From Psychroflexus salarius (lineage in GTDB: Bacteria > Bacteroidota > Bacteroidia > Flavobacteriales > Flavobacteriaceae), in contig NZ_FQTW01000005.1 of the NCBI RefSeq assembly GCF_900129035.1, forward strand, positions 124,001-188,000: DNA of 64,000 nt. The letters run 5' to 3'. Positions 28,641-37,280 of this stretch are shown in pieces. Position 1 is the first letter of the stretch. Each line of letters starts with the position of its first letter. The position numbers and the translations under genes were made by a program. The notes below the pieces were generated by a model. The model saw nothing but the letters and a program-made list of their open reading frames with translations. It ran no database searches and was not told the origin of the DNA.

Positions 28641-29296
28641 TTATCCTTTTGAATCAACCAGCGTTTAAAACTCATAAAATTCTGAGGATTAACACCATGG
28701 CCAACAGGAAATTCTTCATAAGCGTAATCAATTCCTAATTTTTTAAAAACAGCTTCATTTTTACGTGCCCATTCTACTGGTATAACTTGATCTACGCTGC
28801 CATGAGAGTTGTATATTTGAAGTGAGCTAAAATCTTTAGTTTCAAAATCATCTGTCAGCATATTTTGGTCTACGTAGCCACTTAAGCCAACCACGTTTTT
28901 GATTAGTTTAGGATGACTTAAAGCAATGGCAAAACTTAATATTGTACCTTGACTAAAACCTAGTAAAGTTATTCTGTTAGCATCTACTTTGAAATTTTCT
29001 TTAATTTCTTCAATAAACTTAATCACTAAATCACGAGATTTTTTAGCCTGCTCGATATCGCTAAACTTTCCTTTTGAAGCATCAAAATTGATAGCGTACC
29101 AGGCATTTCCGTAAGGTTGAAGTGGATAAGGTGCTTTCGCTGAAATAATCATGTAATGTTCAGGTAATTCATTTGCGAATCCAAATAAATCATTTTCATC
29201 GCTACCATAGCCGTGTAACATGATAATTAGAGGATAATTCTCTTCTAGCGTTGATGCTTTTAAGTTATAGGTTAATGATAAGTTGGGTTGTTGCAT
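28637..29296 (-). CDS. Carboxylesterase/phospholipase family alpha/beta hydrolase
   Basis: The 219-residue protein belongs to the acyl-protein-thioesterase-like carboxylesterase family: MLHGYGSDENDLFGFA oxyanion region, nucleophile elbow LGFSQGTILS, Asp in SHGSVDQVIPVEWA and His in FPVGHGVNPQN. It lacks a signal peptide, so it is cytoplasmic and cleaves ester or thioester bonds of unknown natural substrates. It is the last gene of the minus-strand cluster that starts at 35460, one base after the small membrane protein gene. Confidence 0.9.
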   Translation of the reverse strand: MQQPNLSLTYNLKASTLEENYPLIIMLHGYGSDENDLFGFANELPEHYMIISAKAPYPLQPYGNAWYAINFDASKGKFSDIEQAKKSRDLVIKFIEEIKENFKVDANRITLLGFSQGTILSFAIALSHPKLIKNVVGLSGYVDQNMLTDDFETKDFSSLQIYNSHGSVDQVIPVEWARKNEAVFKKLGIDYAYEEFPVGHGVNPQNFMSFKRWLIQKDN

Positions 29297-29297
29297 T

Positions 29298-29627
29298 TTA
29301 GCCTAATTTATTAAACCATTTTTGAAAATAATCACCAATGTAAGGAATTAAATGATATTTGTACTGAACTGCGCCTAAAAAGCTGTAAAGCCATAATAAT
29401 ATGTAACTTAAGTAAAATGCTGAAGTTGCCATCCATGAATTCATTCCTGAAACTAAGTAGGTAAATAAAATGAAGTATAAATGTATACCTAAACTTTGTT
29501 TGTTGTAAAATGAAGCAAATTTATATTTTGGCTCCTGATTCATAAATAAAGCAATGATGCACCCAAAAATTGTTAAATGAGCAATTATAGCCGTTGTCCG
29601 GCCTTTTTTTATAGTGCTAGTTTTCAT
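29298..29627 (-). CDS. Small integral membrane protein (DUF4870-like)
   Basis: This 109-residue protein has about three hydrophobic helices (TTAIIAHLTIFGCIIALFM, IHLYFILFTYLVSGM, YLSYILLWLYSFLGAVQY) and the motif FASFYNKQSLGIHL with an aromatic/Gln arrangement typical of DUF4870-like proteins. The role is unknown. It overlaps the end of the dihydroorotase-like gene by 11 bases and precedes the esterase by one base, so the three are translated from one message. Confidence 0.7.
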   Translation of the reverse strand: MKTSTIKKGRTTAIIAHLTIFGCIIALFMNQEPKYKFASFYNKQSLGIHLYFILFTYLVSGMNSWMATSAFYLSYILLWLYSFLGAVQYKYHLIPYIGDYFQKWFNKLG

Positions 29628-30861
29628 AGTATTTATTATTTACAAGACTTCCATAAACCTCACCTTGAAGTTTTTCTCCTAAGAATATTGCGTTTTTACT
29701 AGTTGATTTTATTAGATCAGTGTTAAAAATGTTCTCTTCGTCAGGATTAAATAAAGTTAACTCAGCCATTTTGTTAATACTTATTTTAGGTTGTTTTAAA
29801 CCATATATTTCCCAATTTTTCAATAATTGCTTAATCGCTAAATTTGTTCCTAGGCTTTTGTTTAAAGCTGGAAAAAAACTCTCTAAACCAATAGATCCTG
29901 TTTTAGAATTTTCAAACTCTAACTGCTTCAATTCTAAATTAATAGGTTCGTGATCACAAGTTACAAAATCTATGCTTCCATCTTTTACAGCTTCAATTAA
30001 TGAAGTCTTATCACTAAAACTTCTTAAAGGTGGCTTAACTTTATATTTACTGTCAAATTCAGCTAAAACACTAGTATCAAAATACAAGTTATTAATGCTT
30101 GTGCTACAGGTAAATTCGAGACCTTTTGACTTAGCTTCTCTAATTATTTCAACAGACGCAGCACATGAAATATAGGGAATATGAACTTTAGTTTCAGTAT
30201 AAGCTAAAAGGTCCAAGTCTCGCCTTAACTGAATTGTTTCTGTTAAATGACTTGCTGATTTTAGACCTAACATGATGCTTTCTTCATCTTCATGAACTTG
30301 CGCTTTTCCCACTAAATCAGTTTGTTCAGGATAAGCAAATATTAGACCATTAAATCCTTTGGCGTATTGCAAAGCAACTTTAAATGCATTGGCATTTTGC
30401 ACACTTTTTTTGGTATCATAAAAAGCTACAGCGCCTGCCTTTTGCATATCGAATAAGTCGGCTAAATCTTTTCCGTTATGGTTTTTTGTAATGGCACCAA
30501 GTGGATAAATTTTTAAATCGTGTTTAAAAGCTTCTTTTATATAGTTAATCGCTGATTTATGGTCACTAACTGGCTTAGCACTCGGAACTAATCCTATACC
30601 CGAAAAACCACTTTTTAAAGCCGTTAAAGCGCCATTTTCAATGGTCTCACGTTCTTCAAATCCTGGTTCTCCAAAACTAACTAATGGCTCAAACCAAGCC
30701 GGTGATACATGAAGGTTTTCTAGTTCTAGTATTGTTGCAGACGTGTGTTTAATTGATGTATCAATCTTAGTGATCAACCCGTTTTCAACTAAAATATCTT
30801 GTGGGGTTTTGCTAAATGAATTGCCATTCCAAATTTTAGCCGATTTTATAAGATATGCCAT
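29617..30861 (-). CDS. Dihydroorotase homologue lacking zinc ligands (PyrC'-like)
   Basis: The 414-residue protein has the amidohydrolase layout of a dihydroorotase, with an N-terminal small domain, EPGFEERETIENGALTAL, a central barrel and a C-terminal VTCDHEPIN segment. In active enzymes the first motif is DxHVHxREPG; here it reads PLVSFGEPG, so both His are missing. The strands that normally carry the other metal His read HIPYIS and TSINN and lack them as well. The protein is therefore probably not catalytic and may resemble the inactive PyrC' that supports aspartate transcarbamoylase in Pseudomonas. It lies 6 bases downstream of a BatA-type gene. Confidence 0.85.
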   Translation of the reverse strand: MAYLIKSAKIWNGNSFSKTPQDILVENGLITKIDTSIKHTSATILELENLHVSPAWFEPLVSFGEPGFEERETIENGALTALKSGFSGIGLVPSAKPVSDHKSAINYIKEAFKHDLKIYPLGAITKNHNGKDLADLFDMQKAGAVAFYDTKKSVQNANAFKVALQYAKGFNGLIFAYPEQTDLVGKAQVHEDEESIMLGLKSASHLTETIQLRRDLDLLAYTETKVHIPYISCAASVEIIREAKSKGLEFTCSTSINNLYFDTSVLAEFDSKYKVKPPLRSFSDKTSLIEAVKDGSIDFVTCDHEPINLELKQLEFENSKTGSIGLESFFPALNKSLGTNLAIKQLLKNWEIYGLKQPKISINKMAELTLFNPDEENIFNTDLIKSTSKNAIFLGEKLQGEVYGSLVNNKYYEN

Positions 30862-30867
30862 AATTTA

Positions 30868-32757
30868 CTAATTTAAGATCCGAACAATTGCAATTTCAAT
30901 CCCTAAAAAAAGCAGTGCAAAAGTAATGAACCATTTCCAAAGTTGTGCTTCGGTGGTTAATTGTTTATAATTTTCTATACTTTGAGGAATTGTTACTGTA
31001 TTTATATCATGTAGTTTAAAATCTATGGGATTTAATTCACTTTCCTCTCGTGGTAAATTAAAACTTAATTGTGCAATTGTATCTTGGTTTAAAGTAACCG
31101 CATAAAGCTCCGGATTAAGGTTGAGATTATTGATTGTTAACTCGGTTTGAGTACCGTTTTTTTGTTGCTGAGGAATAAAAGTCATTTTTCCAGATTTTAA
31201 TTTCAACACTTGATCACCCGAAATTTCTTGATTAACAATAATGGGTTGAGAGCGATCGGTAAAGTAAAATAGAGACGAATTACTGTTTTTATAATCGGCT
31301 GATTGAATAAATGTTGGTACAATTAAAGGTGAATTGTAAAAGTTAGACTGTTTTGATTTTATTTCAGACGCAAACACAAATAAATGTTCACTTTGGGCAT
31401 AAAAAGCCGTATTACCGTAACTTAATATAGACGAAAAATCTTCTGAAATAGCATAATTTATAGCTGTGCTTGGATAATCAAAATTAGTAATTGTATTCGT
31501 GAAAACGTCTTCGTAAATAGGATGATTAAAATTAATTGAAATGATAGATTGTTTTTGATTTACAACAGATGAAAAGATTTGCTTGTTTTGAAGTTGAAGG
31601 TTTAAATAAGTTTTTTGGGCTTCGGTTGAAGTTGCCGGAATAATAATCACGTTTTTAGATTCGTCTAAGGCTTGATCTAAGTTATTAGTCAAGTTTAAGT
31701 CGATTTGCTCAAGTTGATTAACGATAATAACATCAGCCGATTTAAAATCTTCTAAGTTGAGTTCTTCGCTTGACTTAACTTGACTTTTAAAAGCTGGATT
31801 TGGTTGGTAAATATGAGTTAAATACTCGGCATTTTTGTTAGAAATAATAAGAACTTTATTAGTCTTAATTTTAGATTTTGAGGCATAAAAAAGATTGTCA
31901 AAATCAAGAAAATCGTCATTAATTTCTAATTTTAAGGCTTGTAAATCAGCTTCATTAATATTAAAATTTACGGTTTGAAGCGTATCATCTTCAAAATTGA
32001 CATCAAGCTTACCCATCAATTTTTGTGCTTGGTATAACCCCAAACTTGTGCTAGCGCTGCTAACTGATGATTTTAATTTAACTTGAAGTTCATTATTAAT
32101 TAGTTGGGCATCTATTAAGCTCACATTTTTAGCCTTAGGTTGGGCCACATTCACGAGTTGAAGATTAGGGAAACGTCTAGCTAATCTAGATAATTCATCT
32201 GCCGAAGAATTATAAAAATCTGAAATAAGTACAACTTGACTCTTAGGATTAACTTTATTTAGTTTTAACGCAACTTCTTTTAAACTGAAGTTTTTAGAAA
32301 TAGGTAATATATCGGTAGATAATTCTTTAAAGTCTTCAACAGTGATTGAATTGTAATCTTGATTGTTGGTGATAAGATTAAAGCTTTCTTGTTGAGGTAA
32401 AACATCAACAAGTTGTTGTTTCACTTGTTTTAGTATTGAAACATTACCAGCTTTTCCTGACATGCTGAGTGAGTTGTCTAAAACAATATATAGGCTTTGA
32501 TTCGTTGATGTTGTTTCACGCGGAAAAAAAGGTTCTGCAAAAGCTAAGATTAAACTTGTGAGTAAACATAATCTGGTAAATAATAGAAGCCATTTTTTGA
32601 GTTGTGAACTCCGTCGGGATTCACTAACAATTTTTTGAATAAGGCTTACATTAGTGAAATATTGCTTTTTAAACTTTTTAAGTTTAAATAAATGAACAAT
32701 AATAGGGATAATTAAGGCAACTAAGGCATATAAAACTTCAGGGTGTTTAAAATGCAT
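30868..32757 (-). CDS. BatA-type membrane protein with von Willebrand-like domain
   Basis: The 629-residue protein begins with the aerotolerance-regulator N-terminal domain (HFKHPEVLYALVALIIPIIVH, two membrane helices up to about residue 80) followed by a VWA-like domain with a MIDAS-type DNSLSMSG motif near residue 94. A long beta-rich periplasmic region follows, and a final membrane helix (WKWFITFALLFLGIEIAIV). BatA-like proteins are associated with envelope stress and oxygen tolerance in Bacteroidota. It lies between a histidine kinase and the dihydroorotase-like gene. Confidence 0.85.
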   Translation of the reverse strand: MHFKHPEVLYALVALIIPIIVHLFKLKKFKKQYFTNVSLIQKIVSESRRSSQLKKWLLLFTRLCLLTSLILAFAEPFFPRETTSTNQSLYIVLDNSLSMSGKAGNVSILKQVKQQLVDVLPQQESFNLITNNQDYNSITVEDFKELSTDILPISKNFSLKEVALKLNKVNPKSQVVLISDFYNSSADELSRLARRFPNLQLVNVAQPKAKNVSLIDAQLINNELQVKLKSSVSSASTSLGLYQAQKLMGKLDVNFEDDTLQTVNFNINEADLQALKLEINDDFLDFDNLFYASKSKIKTNKVLIISNKNAEYLTHIYQPNPAFKSQVKSSEELNLEDFKSADVIIVNQLEQIDLNLTNNLDQALDESKNVIIIPATSTEAQKTYLNLQLQNKQIFSSVVNQKQSIISINFNHPIYEDVFTNTITNFDYPSTAINYAISEDFSSILSYGNTAFYAQSEHLFVFASEIKSKQSNFYNSPLIVPTFIQSADYKNSNSSLFYFTDRSQPIIVNQEISGDQVLKLKSGKMTFIPQQQKNGTQTELTINNLNLNPELYAVTLNQDTIAQLSFNLPREESELNPIDFKLHDINTVTIPQSIENYKQLTTEAQLWKWFITFALLFLGIEIAIVRILN

Positions 32758-32772
32758 GAAATTTAGATTGAT

Positions 32773-33987
32773 TTAATCATTTTTTTCGATTGTAAAATGA
32801 ATGCTAGTGCCTTTATTTACTTCAGATTTAACCTGAATTGTGCCACCTAGATTATAGATTAATTTCCGTACTGTAGATAAGCCAATTCCATTACCAGAAT
32901 GTCCATTTCTATCTTTTTCAGCAACTGTAGAAAATAATTCAAAAACCTTTTTTTGTTGGTCTTCGGGTATACCAATGCCATTATCTGTTACCACAAAGTG
33001 ATAATGTGTAGCATCTTCTGAAAAACTAATATTAATTTTTATTTTATCCTTATCGTTATATTTAATACTGTTACCCACCAAATTCAATAAAATTTGTTCT
33101 AGTGCAATACGATTTGCATAAATATCTTTGTTAGTATCAGGGAAATTAATTTCATAATCATCTTTAGCGTCTAACATTTCCTCGATATCTTCTAAAAGTT
33201 GATGAACATCAAAGACTTGATTAGCTTCAGATTCTGAGGTAATTTTGTCACTTTCGTAATGCAATAAAATATTACTGATGTAATCACTCATTTTAAAAGC
33301 CGATTGTTTTAGATTATTGATGTAATCTAAGCCAGATTGATCTAGTTTGTCAGCATATTTAGACTTCAAGATGTCAAAAGTGATAATCATATTTGCTAAG
33401 GGCATTTTCATATCATGAGATACAACACCTGCAAAATTTTTAAGTTGGTTATTATTTTCTCTTAACTCTCGTTGTGTTTTTCGTAAACCTTCGTTAATAG
33501 CGCGAAGTTCAAATAATTTAACAACTTGATTGGCTAAACGTTTTAGGCTTGTTTTTTGAGAATCTGTCAAAATACGTGGTTCATGGCCAATCACACATAA
33601 AGTACCTAATGCATTTTCATTTTTATCAATTAAAGGTACACCTGCATAAAACACAATAGCATTTTCCCCAAAAGTGTACGGATTGTTCTTAAATCTTTCG
33701 TCTTCTCGAGCATCGTGAATTTCTAAAATTTCAGTAGGTTCTTGAATAGCAACCGAACAAAATGAATATTCACGGTCAACTTCACATAAATCAAGACCAA
33801 CTTTGGCTTTAAACCATTGTCTTTTTTCATCTACTAAAGAAACTAAAGCTATTGGTGTATCACAAATAGTTGAAGCTAATTTTGCTAAATCATCATATTC
33901 TTTTTCTTGTTTTGAATCAAGAATTTGTAGTGATTTTAAAGCTTGTAAACGCTTGGTTTCATTAGTAGGTTTAGGGATAGGTTTCAT
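32773..33987 (-). CDS. GAF-domain sensor histidine kinase
   Basis: The protein has 404 residues without membrane helices: a GAF domain (about 20-160, with CEVDREYSFCSVAIQ and FYAGVPLIDKNENALGTLCVI), a short coiled coil, a HisKA domain with phosphoacceptor VVSHDMKMPLANM (about residue 190), and a HATPase domain with LLNLVGNSIKYND, VTDNGIGIP and GNGIGLSTVRKL. It is a soluble kinase sensing an unknown small ligand or redox signal. No response regulator gene is nearby, so it is an orphan kinase. It lies 15 bases ahead of the BatA-type gene. Confidence 0.92.
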   Translation of the reverse strand: MKPIPKPTNETKRLQALKSLQILDSKQEKEYDDLAKLASTICDTPIALVSLVDEKRQWFKAKVGLDLCEVDREYSFCSVAIQEPTEILEIHDAREDERFKNNPYTFGENAIVFYAGVPLIDKNENALGTLCVIGHEPRILTDSQKTSLKRLANQVVKLFELRAINEGLRKTQRELRENNNQLKNFAGVVSHDMKMPLANMIITFDILKSKYADKLDQSGLDYINNLKQSAFKMSDYISNILLHYESDKITSESEANQVFDVHQLLEDIEEMLDAKDDYEINFPDTNKDIYANRIALEQILLNLVGNSIKYNDKDKIKINISFSEDATHYHFVVTDNGIGIPEDQQKKVFELFSTVAEKDRNGHSGNGIGLSTVRKLIYNLGGTIQVKSEVNKGTSIHFTIEKND

Positions 33988-34031
33988 ACAAATTAATAAG
34001 TCTGCAAGTTACAAAATAAATTATGTATTAA

Positions 34032-34796
34032 CTAAAATTGCTCAAAAACTCCAAGTCCAAATAGCGCAAAGTCATATTTTACAGGGTCTTGAGGATCGAG
34101 TTGTCGTAATTTAGTATCTAATTCTTTTACTGCTTTAGCATCGGTTTGTTGGCGATTTAGAAGGCCTAATTTTCTTGCAACACGACCAGAATGTACATCG
34201 AGTGGACAAGATAGTTCTTTGGGTTTTATTTGTTTCCAAATTCCAAAATCAACGCCATTTTTATCTTTTCTTACTAACCATCTTAAAAACATATTAAGTC
34301 GTTTAGCAGCTGAATTTTTTAAAGGATCACTTAAATGTTTCTCAGTTCTTTTTTCATGCGGTATACTAAAAAAATTGTGTTTAAAATGATGCAGTGTTAG
34401 TTGAAGTTGTCCTGTTTTATGATTATTAAGTAAAAAATCTTCTAAAGAGTCGTGAGATTGATATAGTTGCTGAAGCCGATTCAGAAAAAAATTTAAATCT
34501 GTTGCATTAAAGGTTCGGTGTACAAAACCATCACAGGCTTTTAAATCACTAGGCGAGTGGTTCATGATAAAATCGTATGGACTATAATCCATGATTTTAA
34601 GCATTTTTTCACCACTTTTTAAAATTGCTTTTCGGTTTCCCCAAGCTATTATGGCGATTAAAAATGCACTTATTTCAATATCTTTTGGATTTGAAAATTG
34701 ATGAGGAATTGAAATCGGGTCGGTCGCTATAAAGTTACTTGAGTTATATTCTTCAACTTTAACATCTAAGAAGGCTTTAAGTTCTTCTTTGTTCAT
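34032..34796 (-). CDS. TIGR02757 (DUF2400) family protein
   Basis: This 254-residue protein belongs to the uncharacterised family TIGR02757 (IIAWGNRKAILKSGEKML, DFIMNHSP, VHRTFNATDL, RLNMFLRWLVRKD). Its C-terminal segment CPLDVHSGRVARKLGLL followed by YDFALFGLG resembles the helix-hairpin-helix and active-site layout of HhH-GPD DNA glycosylases, but this is my reading and is not established. It follows the LolD-like ATPase by four bases and precedes the histidine kinase, part of one transcription unit. Confidence 0.85.
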   Translation of the reverse strand: MNKEELKAFLDVKVEEYNSSNFIATDPISIPHQFSNPKDIEISAFLIAIIAWGNRKAILKSGEKMLKIMDYSPYDFIMNHSPSDLKACDGFVHRTFNATDLNFFLNRLQQLYQSHDSLEDFLLNNHKTGQLQLTLHHFKHNFFSIPHEKRTEKHLSDPLKNSAAKRLNMFLRWLVRKDKNGVDFGIWKQIKPKELSCPLDVHSGRVARKLGLLNRQQTDAKAVKELDTKLRQLDPQDPVKYDFALFGLGVFEQF

Positions 34797-34800
34797 AGGC

Positions 34801-35460
34801 TTAAACCAGTTGTCCGTCTTTCATTTCAAGTTTTCTGTCAGCTAAATCAGCTAAGTCATTGTTGTGGGTAACAATCACAAAACTCTGTTTAAATTCTTCA
34901 CGTAATTTAAAAAAAAGTTCATGTAACTGCTCAGCCGATTTTGAATCTAGATTACCAGAAGGTTCATCGGCAAAAATTACCGATGGTTCGTTAATCAAAG
35001 CTCTTGCCACAGCAACACGCTGTTGTTCGCCACCACTTAATTGATTGGGTTTGTGCTTGGCACGATTAGCCAAACCTAAGAAATCTAGTAGCTCCAAGGC
35101 TTTTTTCTCAGCTTTATGAACAGGTGTTTTTTTTATGAATGCAGGTAAGCAGACGTTCTCTAATGCTGTAAATTCAGGAAGTAACTGATGAAATTGAAAA
35201 ATAAAGCCGATATTTTCATTTCTAAATTTTGATAATTGCTTTTGATTGAGTTTTGTGATGTCAATACCATTAACTTCAATTGAAGTATTTGGGTTCTGAT
35301 CAGCTAATTCTAAACTGCTTAAAATTTGTAGTAAAGTTGTTTTTCCTGCACCAGAAGCACCAACAATAGAGACTATTTCAGCTGTTTTTACATTGATGTT
35401 AACACCGTTTAAAACCTTTAAATCCTTGTATTTCTTGTAGATATTTTGGGCTTGTATCAT
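34801..35460 (-). CDS. LolD-like ABC transporter ATP-binding protein
   Basis: This 219-residue ATPase of the MacB/LolD group has Walker A GASGAGKTT, FQFHQLLPEFTALENV, signature LSGGEQQR and Walker B VIFADEPSGNLD, with the switch His in VTHNND. LolD drives extraction of lipoproteins from the inner membrane together with LolC/E; no permease gene is adjacent, so the partner is encoded elsewhere. It heads a long minus-strand cluster. A promoter box ends only four bases before the ATG, suggesting a leaderless message. Confidence 0.85.
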   Translation of the reverse strand: MIQAQNIYKKYKDLKVLNGVNINVKTAEIVSIVGASGAGKTTLLQILSSLELADQNPNTSIEVNGIDITKLNQKQLSKFRNENIGFIFQFHQLLPEFTALENVCLPAFIKKTPVHKAEKKALELLDFLGLANRAKHKPNQLSGGEQQRVAVARALINEPSVIFADEPSGNLDSKSAEQLHELFFKLREEFKQSFVIVTHNNDLADLADRKLEMKDGQLV

Positions 35461-35464
35461 AATT

Positions 35465-35472
35465 CAAAAATA
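35465..35472 (-). promoter_or_regulatory. -7 box TATTTTTG of the LolD-like gene
   Basis: The consensus box lies 4 bases from the ATG, so the transcript would start at or beside the initiation codon. Confidence 0.5.
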
Positions 35473-35561
35473 AGGTTTTTCAACTTAACATCAGCATAAT
35501 AATTATAATTAGCGACCTGCTAATTTATCGTTAAAGCAATTTTTTTTGTTTAATAATTAAG

Positions 35562-35569
35562 TAGGTTTG
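35562..35569 (+). promoter_or_regulatory. -7 box TAGGTTTG of msrA-folE
   Basis: It matches TA-N2-TTTG and ends 26 bases before the chosen msrA ATG; an upstream T-run contains a TTG at a shorter than usual spacing. Confidence 0.5.
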
Positions 35570-35595
35570 TTCAACATTATTTAAAATTGAATTTT

Positions 35596-36123
35596 ATGGA
35601 GATAGCAAGTTTTGCTAATGGTTGTTTTTGGTGTACAGAAGCTGTATTTCAAAGATTAAATGGCGTTAGTAATGTTGTGAGTGGTTTTACAGGCGGAAAA
35701 ATTAAACATCCACCTTACAGAGAAGTTGTTATGGGTAGAACTGGTCATGCTGAAGCAATTCAGTTAGAATTTGATCCAAATATTATAGGCTATGAAATCT
35801 TGTTACAGGTATTTTTTGCAACTCATGACCCAACTTCATTAAATAAACAAGGTTATGATGTTGGAGAACAATATCGGAGTGAAATATTTTATCATAATGA
35901 ATTTCAAAAAAAAACTGCTGATAGTGTTATAAATCAATTAAATACTGAAGTTTATAATAACAAAATTGTTACAAAGCTCTCACCAGCTTCACCTTTTTAT
36001 GAAGCCGAAATTGAGCACCAAGATTTTTACAATCTTCATCAAGAAAATAGATACTGCGAATATATTATAGATCCAAAGTTAGAAACACTGCGTTCTAAAT
36101 TTAAACCTTACTTAAAACAATAA
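35596..36123 (+). CDS. msrA: Peptide-methionine (S)-S-oxide reductase
   Basis: From the ATG at 35596 the protein has 175 residues. The N-terminal [18 protein letters not shown] holds the catalytic Cys in GCFWC, followed by [20 protein letters not shown] and [20 protein letters not shown]. It reduces methionine-S-sulfoxide in proteins with thioredoxin. A TTG three codons upstream is possible but less likely. folE follows after two bases, so the two genes share a message. Confidence 0.95.
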   Translation: MEIASFANGCFWCTEAVFQRLNGVSNVVSGFTGGKIKHPPYREVVMGRTGHAEAIQLEFDPNIIGYEILLQVFFATHDPTSLNKQGYDVGEQYRSEIFYHNEFQKKTADSVINQLNTEVYNNKIVTKLSPASPFYEAEIEHQDFYNLHQENRYCEYIIDPKLETLRSKFKPYLKQ

Positions 36124-36125
36124 CT

Positions 36126-36722
36126 ATGTCATTTAAACTATTTGAAGAATACAACCAAGAATTCATTACTGATGTTAAAGAATCTTACCACACCATATTA
36201 GATAGAGTAGGAGAAGACCCAAAACGGGAAGGCATTGTAAAAACACCAGAACGCGCTGCAAAAGCAATGCAGTTTCTAACCCAAGGTTATGAAATGGATC
36301 CTAAACAAATTCTTGAAGGCGCCATGTTTAAAGAAGATTACAGTGATATGGTGCTGATAAAAGATATAGAATTATACTCTTTGTGTGAACACCATATGCT
36401 GCCTTTTTTTGGTAAAGCTCATATTGCTTATATTCCGAATGGACATATAGTTGGCCTTAGTAAAATTCCTCGCGTTGTTGATGTTTTTTCAAGAAGATTA
36501 CAAGTACAAGAACGCTTAACTCATGATATTTTAGAGTGTATCAATTCAACCTTGCAACCCAAAGGTGTGGCTGTAGTTATTGAAGCTAGACATATGTGTA
36601 TGATGATGCGCGGCGTACAAAAACAAAATTCGGCCACGACTACTTCTGGCTTTAGAGGTGAATTTAAACATTCAGAAACTAGAAACGAATTTTTACGTCT
36701 TATAGGAAAAGATTTAGCCTAA
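36126..36722 (+). CDS. folE: GTP cyclohydrolase I
   Basis: At 198 residues it has all zinc and catalytic motifs of type [57 protein letters not shown] and a C-terminal TSGFRGEF. It converts GTP to dihydroneopterin triphosphate, the first step of folate (and tetrahydrobiopterin) synthesis, as a homodecamer. It is coupled to msrA by a two-base gap. Confidence 0.96.
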   Translation: MSFKLFEEYNQEFITDVKESYHTILDRVGEDPKREGIVKTPERAAKAMQFLTQGYEMDPKQILEGAMFKEDYSDMVLIKDIELYSLCEHHMLPFFGKAHIAYIPNGHIVGLSKIPRVVDVFSRRLQVQERLTHDILECINSTLQPKGVAVVIEARHMCMMMRGVQKQNSATTTSGFRGEFKHSETRNEFLRLIGKDLA

Positions 36723-36790
36723 ATTTACAATTCATCTATAAAATTTAACATTTCGTCATATTGCAAAGTAATATAGCCTTTGCTTCACTA

Positions 36791-36798
36791 TAGTTTTG
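36791..36798 (+). promoter_or_regulatory. -7 box TAGTTTTG of the DUF2141 gene
   Basis: The box fits the TA-N2-TTTG consensus, 25 bases ahead of the ATG. Confidence 0.5.
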
Positions 36799-36823
36799 GT
36801 TTATAATTTAAAAATAAACCAAG

Positions 36824-37231
36824 ATGAGACATTTAGTGATTTTAAGTATTGTATTATTAAGTCAGTTATTATCTGCTCAAGATAATAATCTAAGTATTAA
36901 AGTTGAGGGTATCTCTCAGCTAAAAGGGAAAATTTATGTTGGCGTGTTTACTAAAGACAACTTTTTAAGAGGAAAACCTGTATATGGTGAAATTGTTGAA
37001 GTCGAAGCTGAAACCGAAATTGTTAATTTAGTAGATCTACCTTCAGGAGAATATGCCATATCTGTTTATCAAGATTTAAATAATAATGAAGTCTTCGATA
37101 TGGATGAATATGGTAGACCAATAGAACCTTGGGCAATGTCAGGGACCAATCCAAAAAACCAGCAACCAGTTTGGGATTTAGCGATGTTTAAATTTGGTGA
37201 GAAGTCAAAAACAATTAAGGTAAAATTTTAA
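36824..37231 (+). CDS. Secreted DUF2141 protein
   Basis: The 135-residue protein has a signal peptide (MRHLVILSIVLLSQLLSAQ) and a beta-sandwich domain of the DUF2141 family: LKGKIYVGVFTKDNFL, LPSGEYAISVYQDLNNNEVFD and GRPIEPWAMSG. DUF2141 proteins are periplasmic or surface proteins of unknown role. The gene is monocistronic, with its own promoter and a terminator 22 bases after the stop. Confidence 0.85.
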   Translation: MRHLVILSIVLLSQLLSAQDNNLSIKVEGISQLKGKIYVGVFTKDNFLRGKPVYGEIVEVEAETEIVNLVDLPSGEYAISVYQDLNNNEVFDMDEYGRPIEPWAMSGTNPKNQQPVWDLAMFKFGEKSKTIKVKF

Positions 37232-37253
37232 TTAATAGTTTTGAAGCTAAACT

Positions 37254-37280
37254 AAAAAGCCAACTATAAGTTGGCTTTTT
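37254..37280. terminator. Bidirectional terminator between DUF2141 gene and yebC
   Basis: A 12-bp perfect stem AAAAAGCCAACT/AGTTGGCTTTTT with a 3-base loop lies between the two convergent genes and touches the yebC stop codon. Confidence 0.9.
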
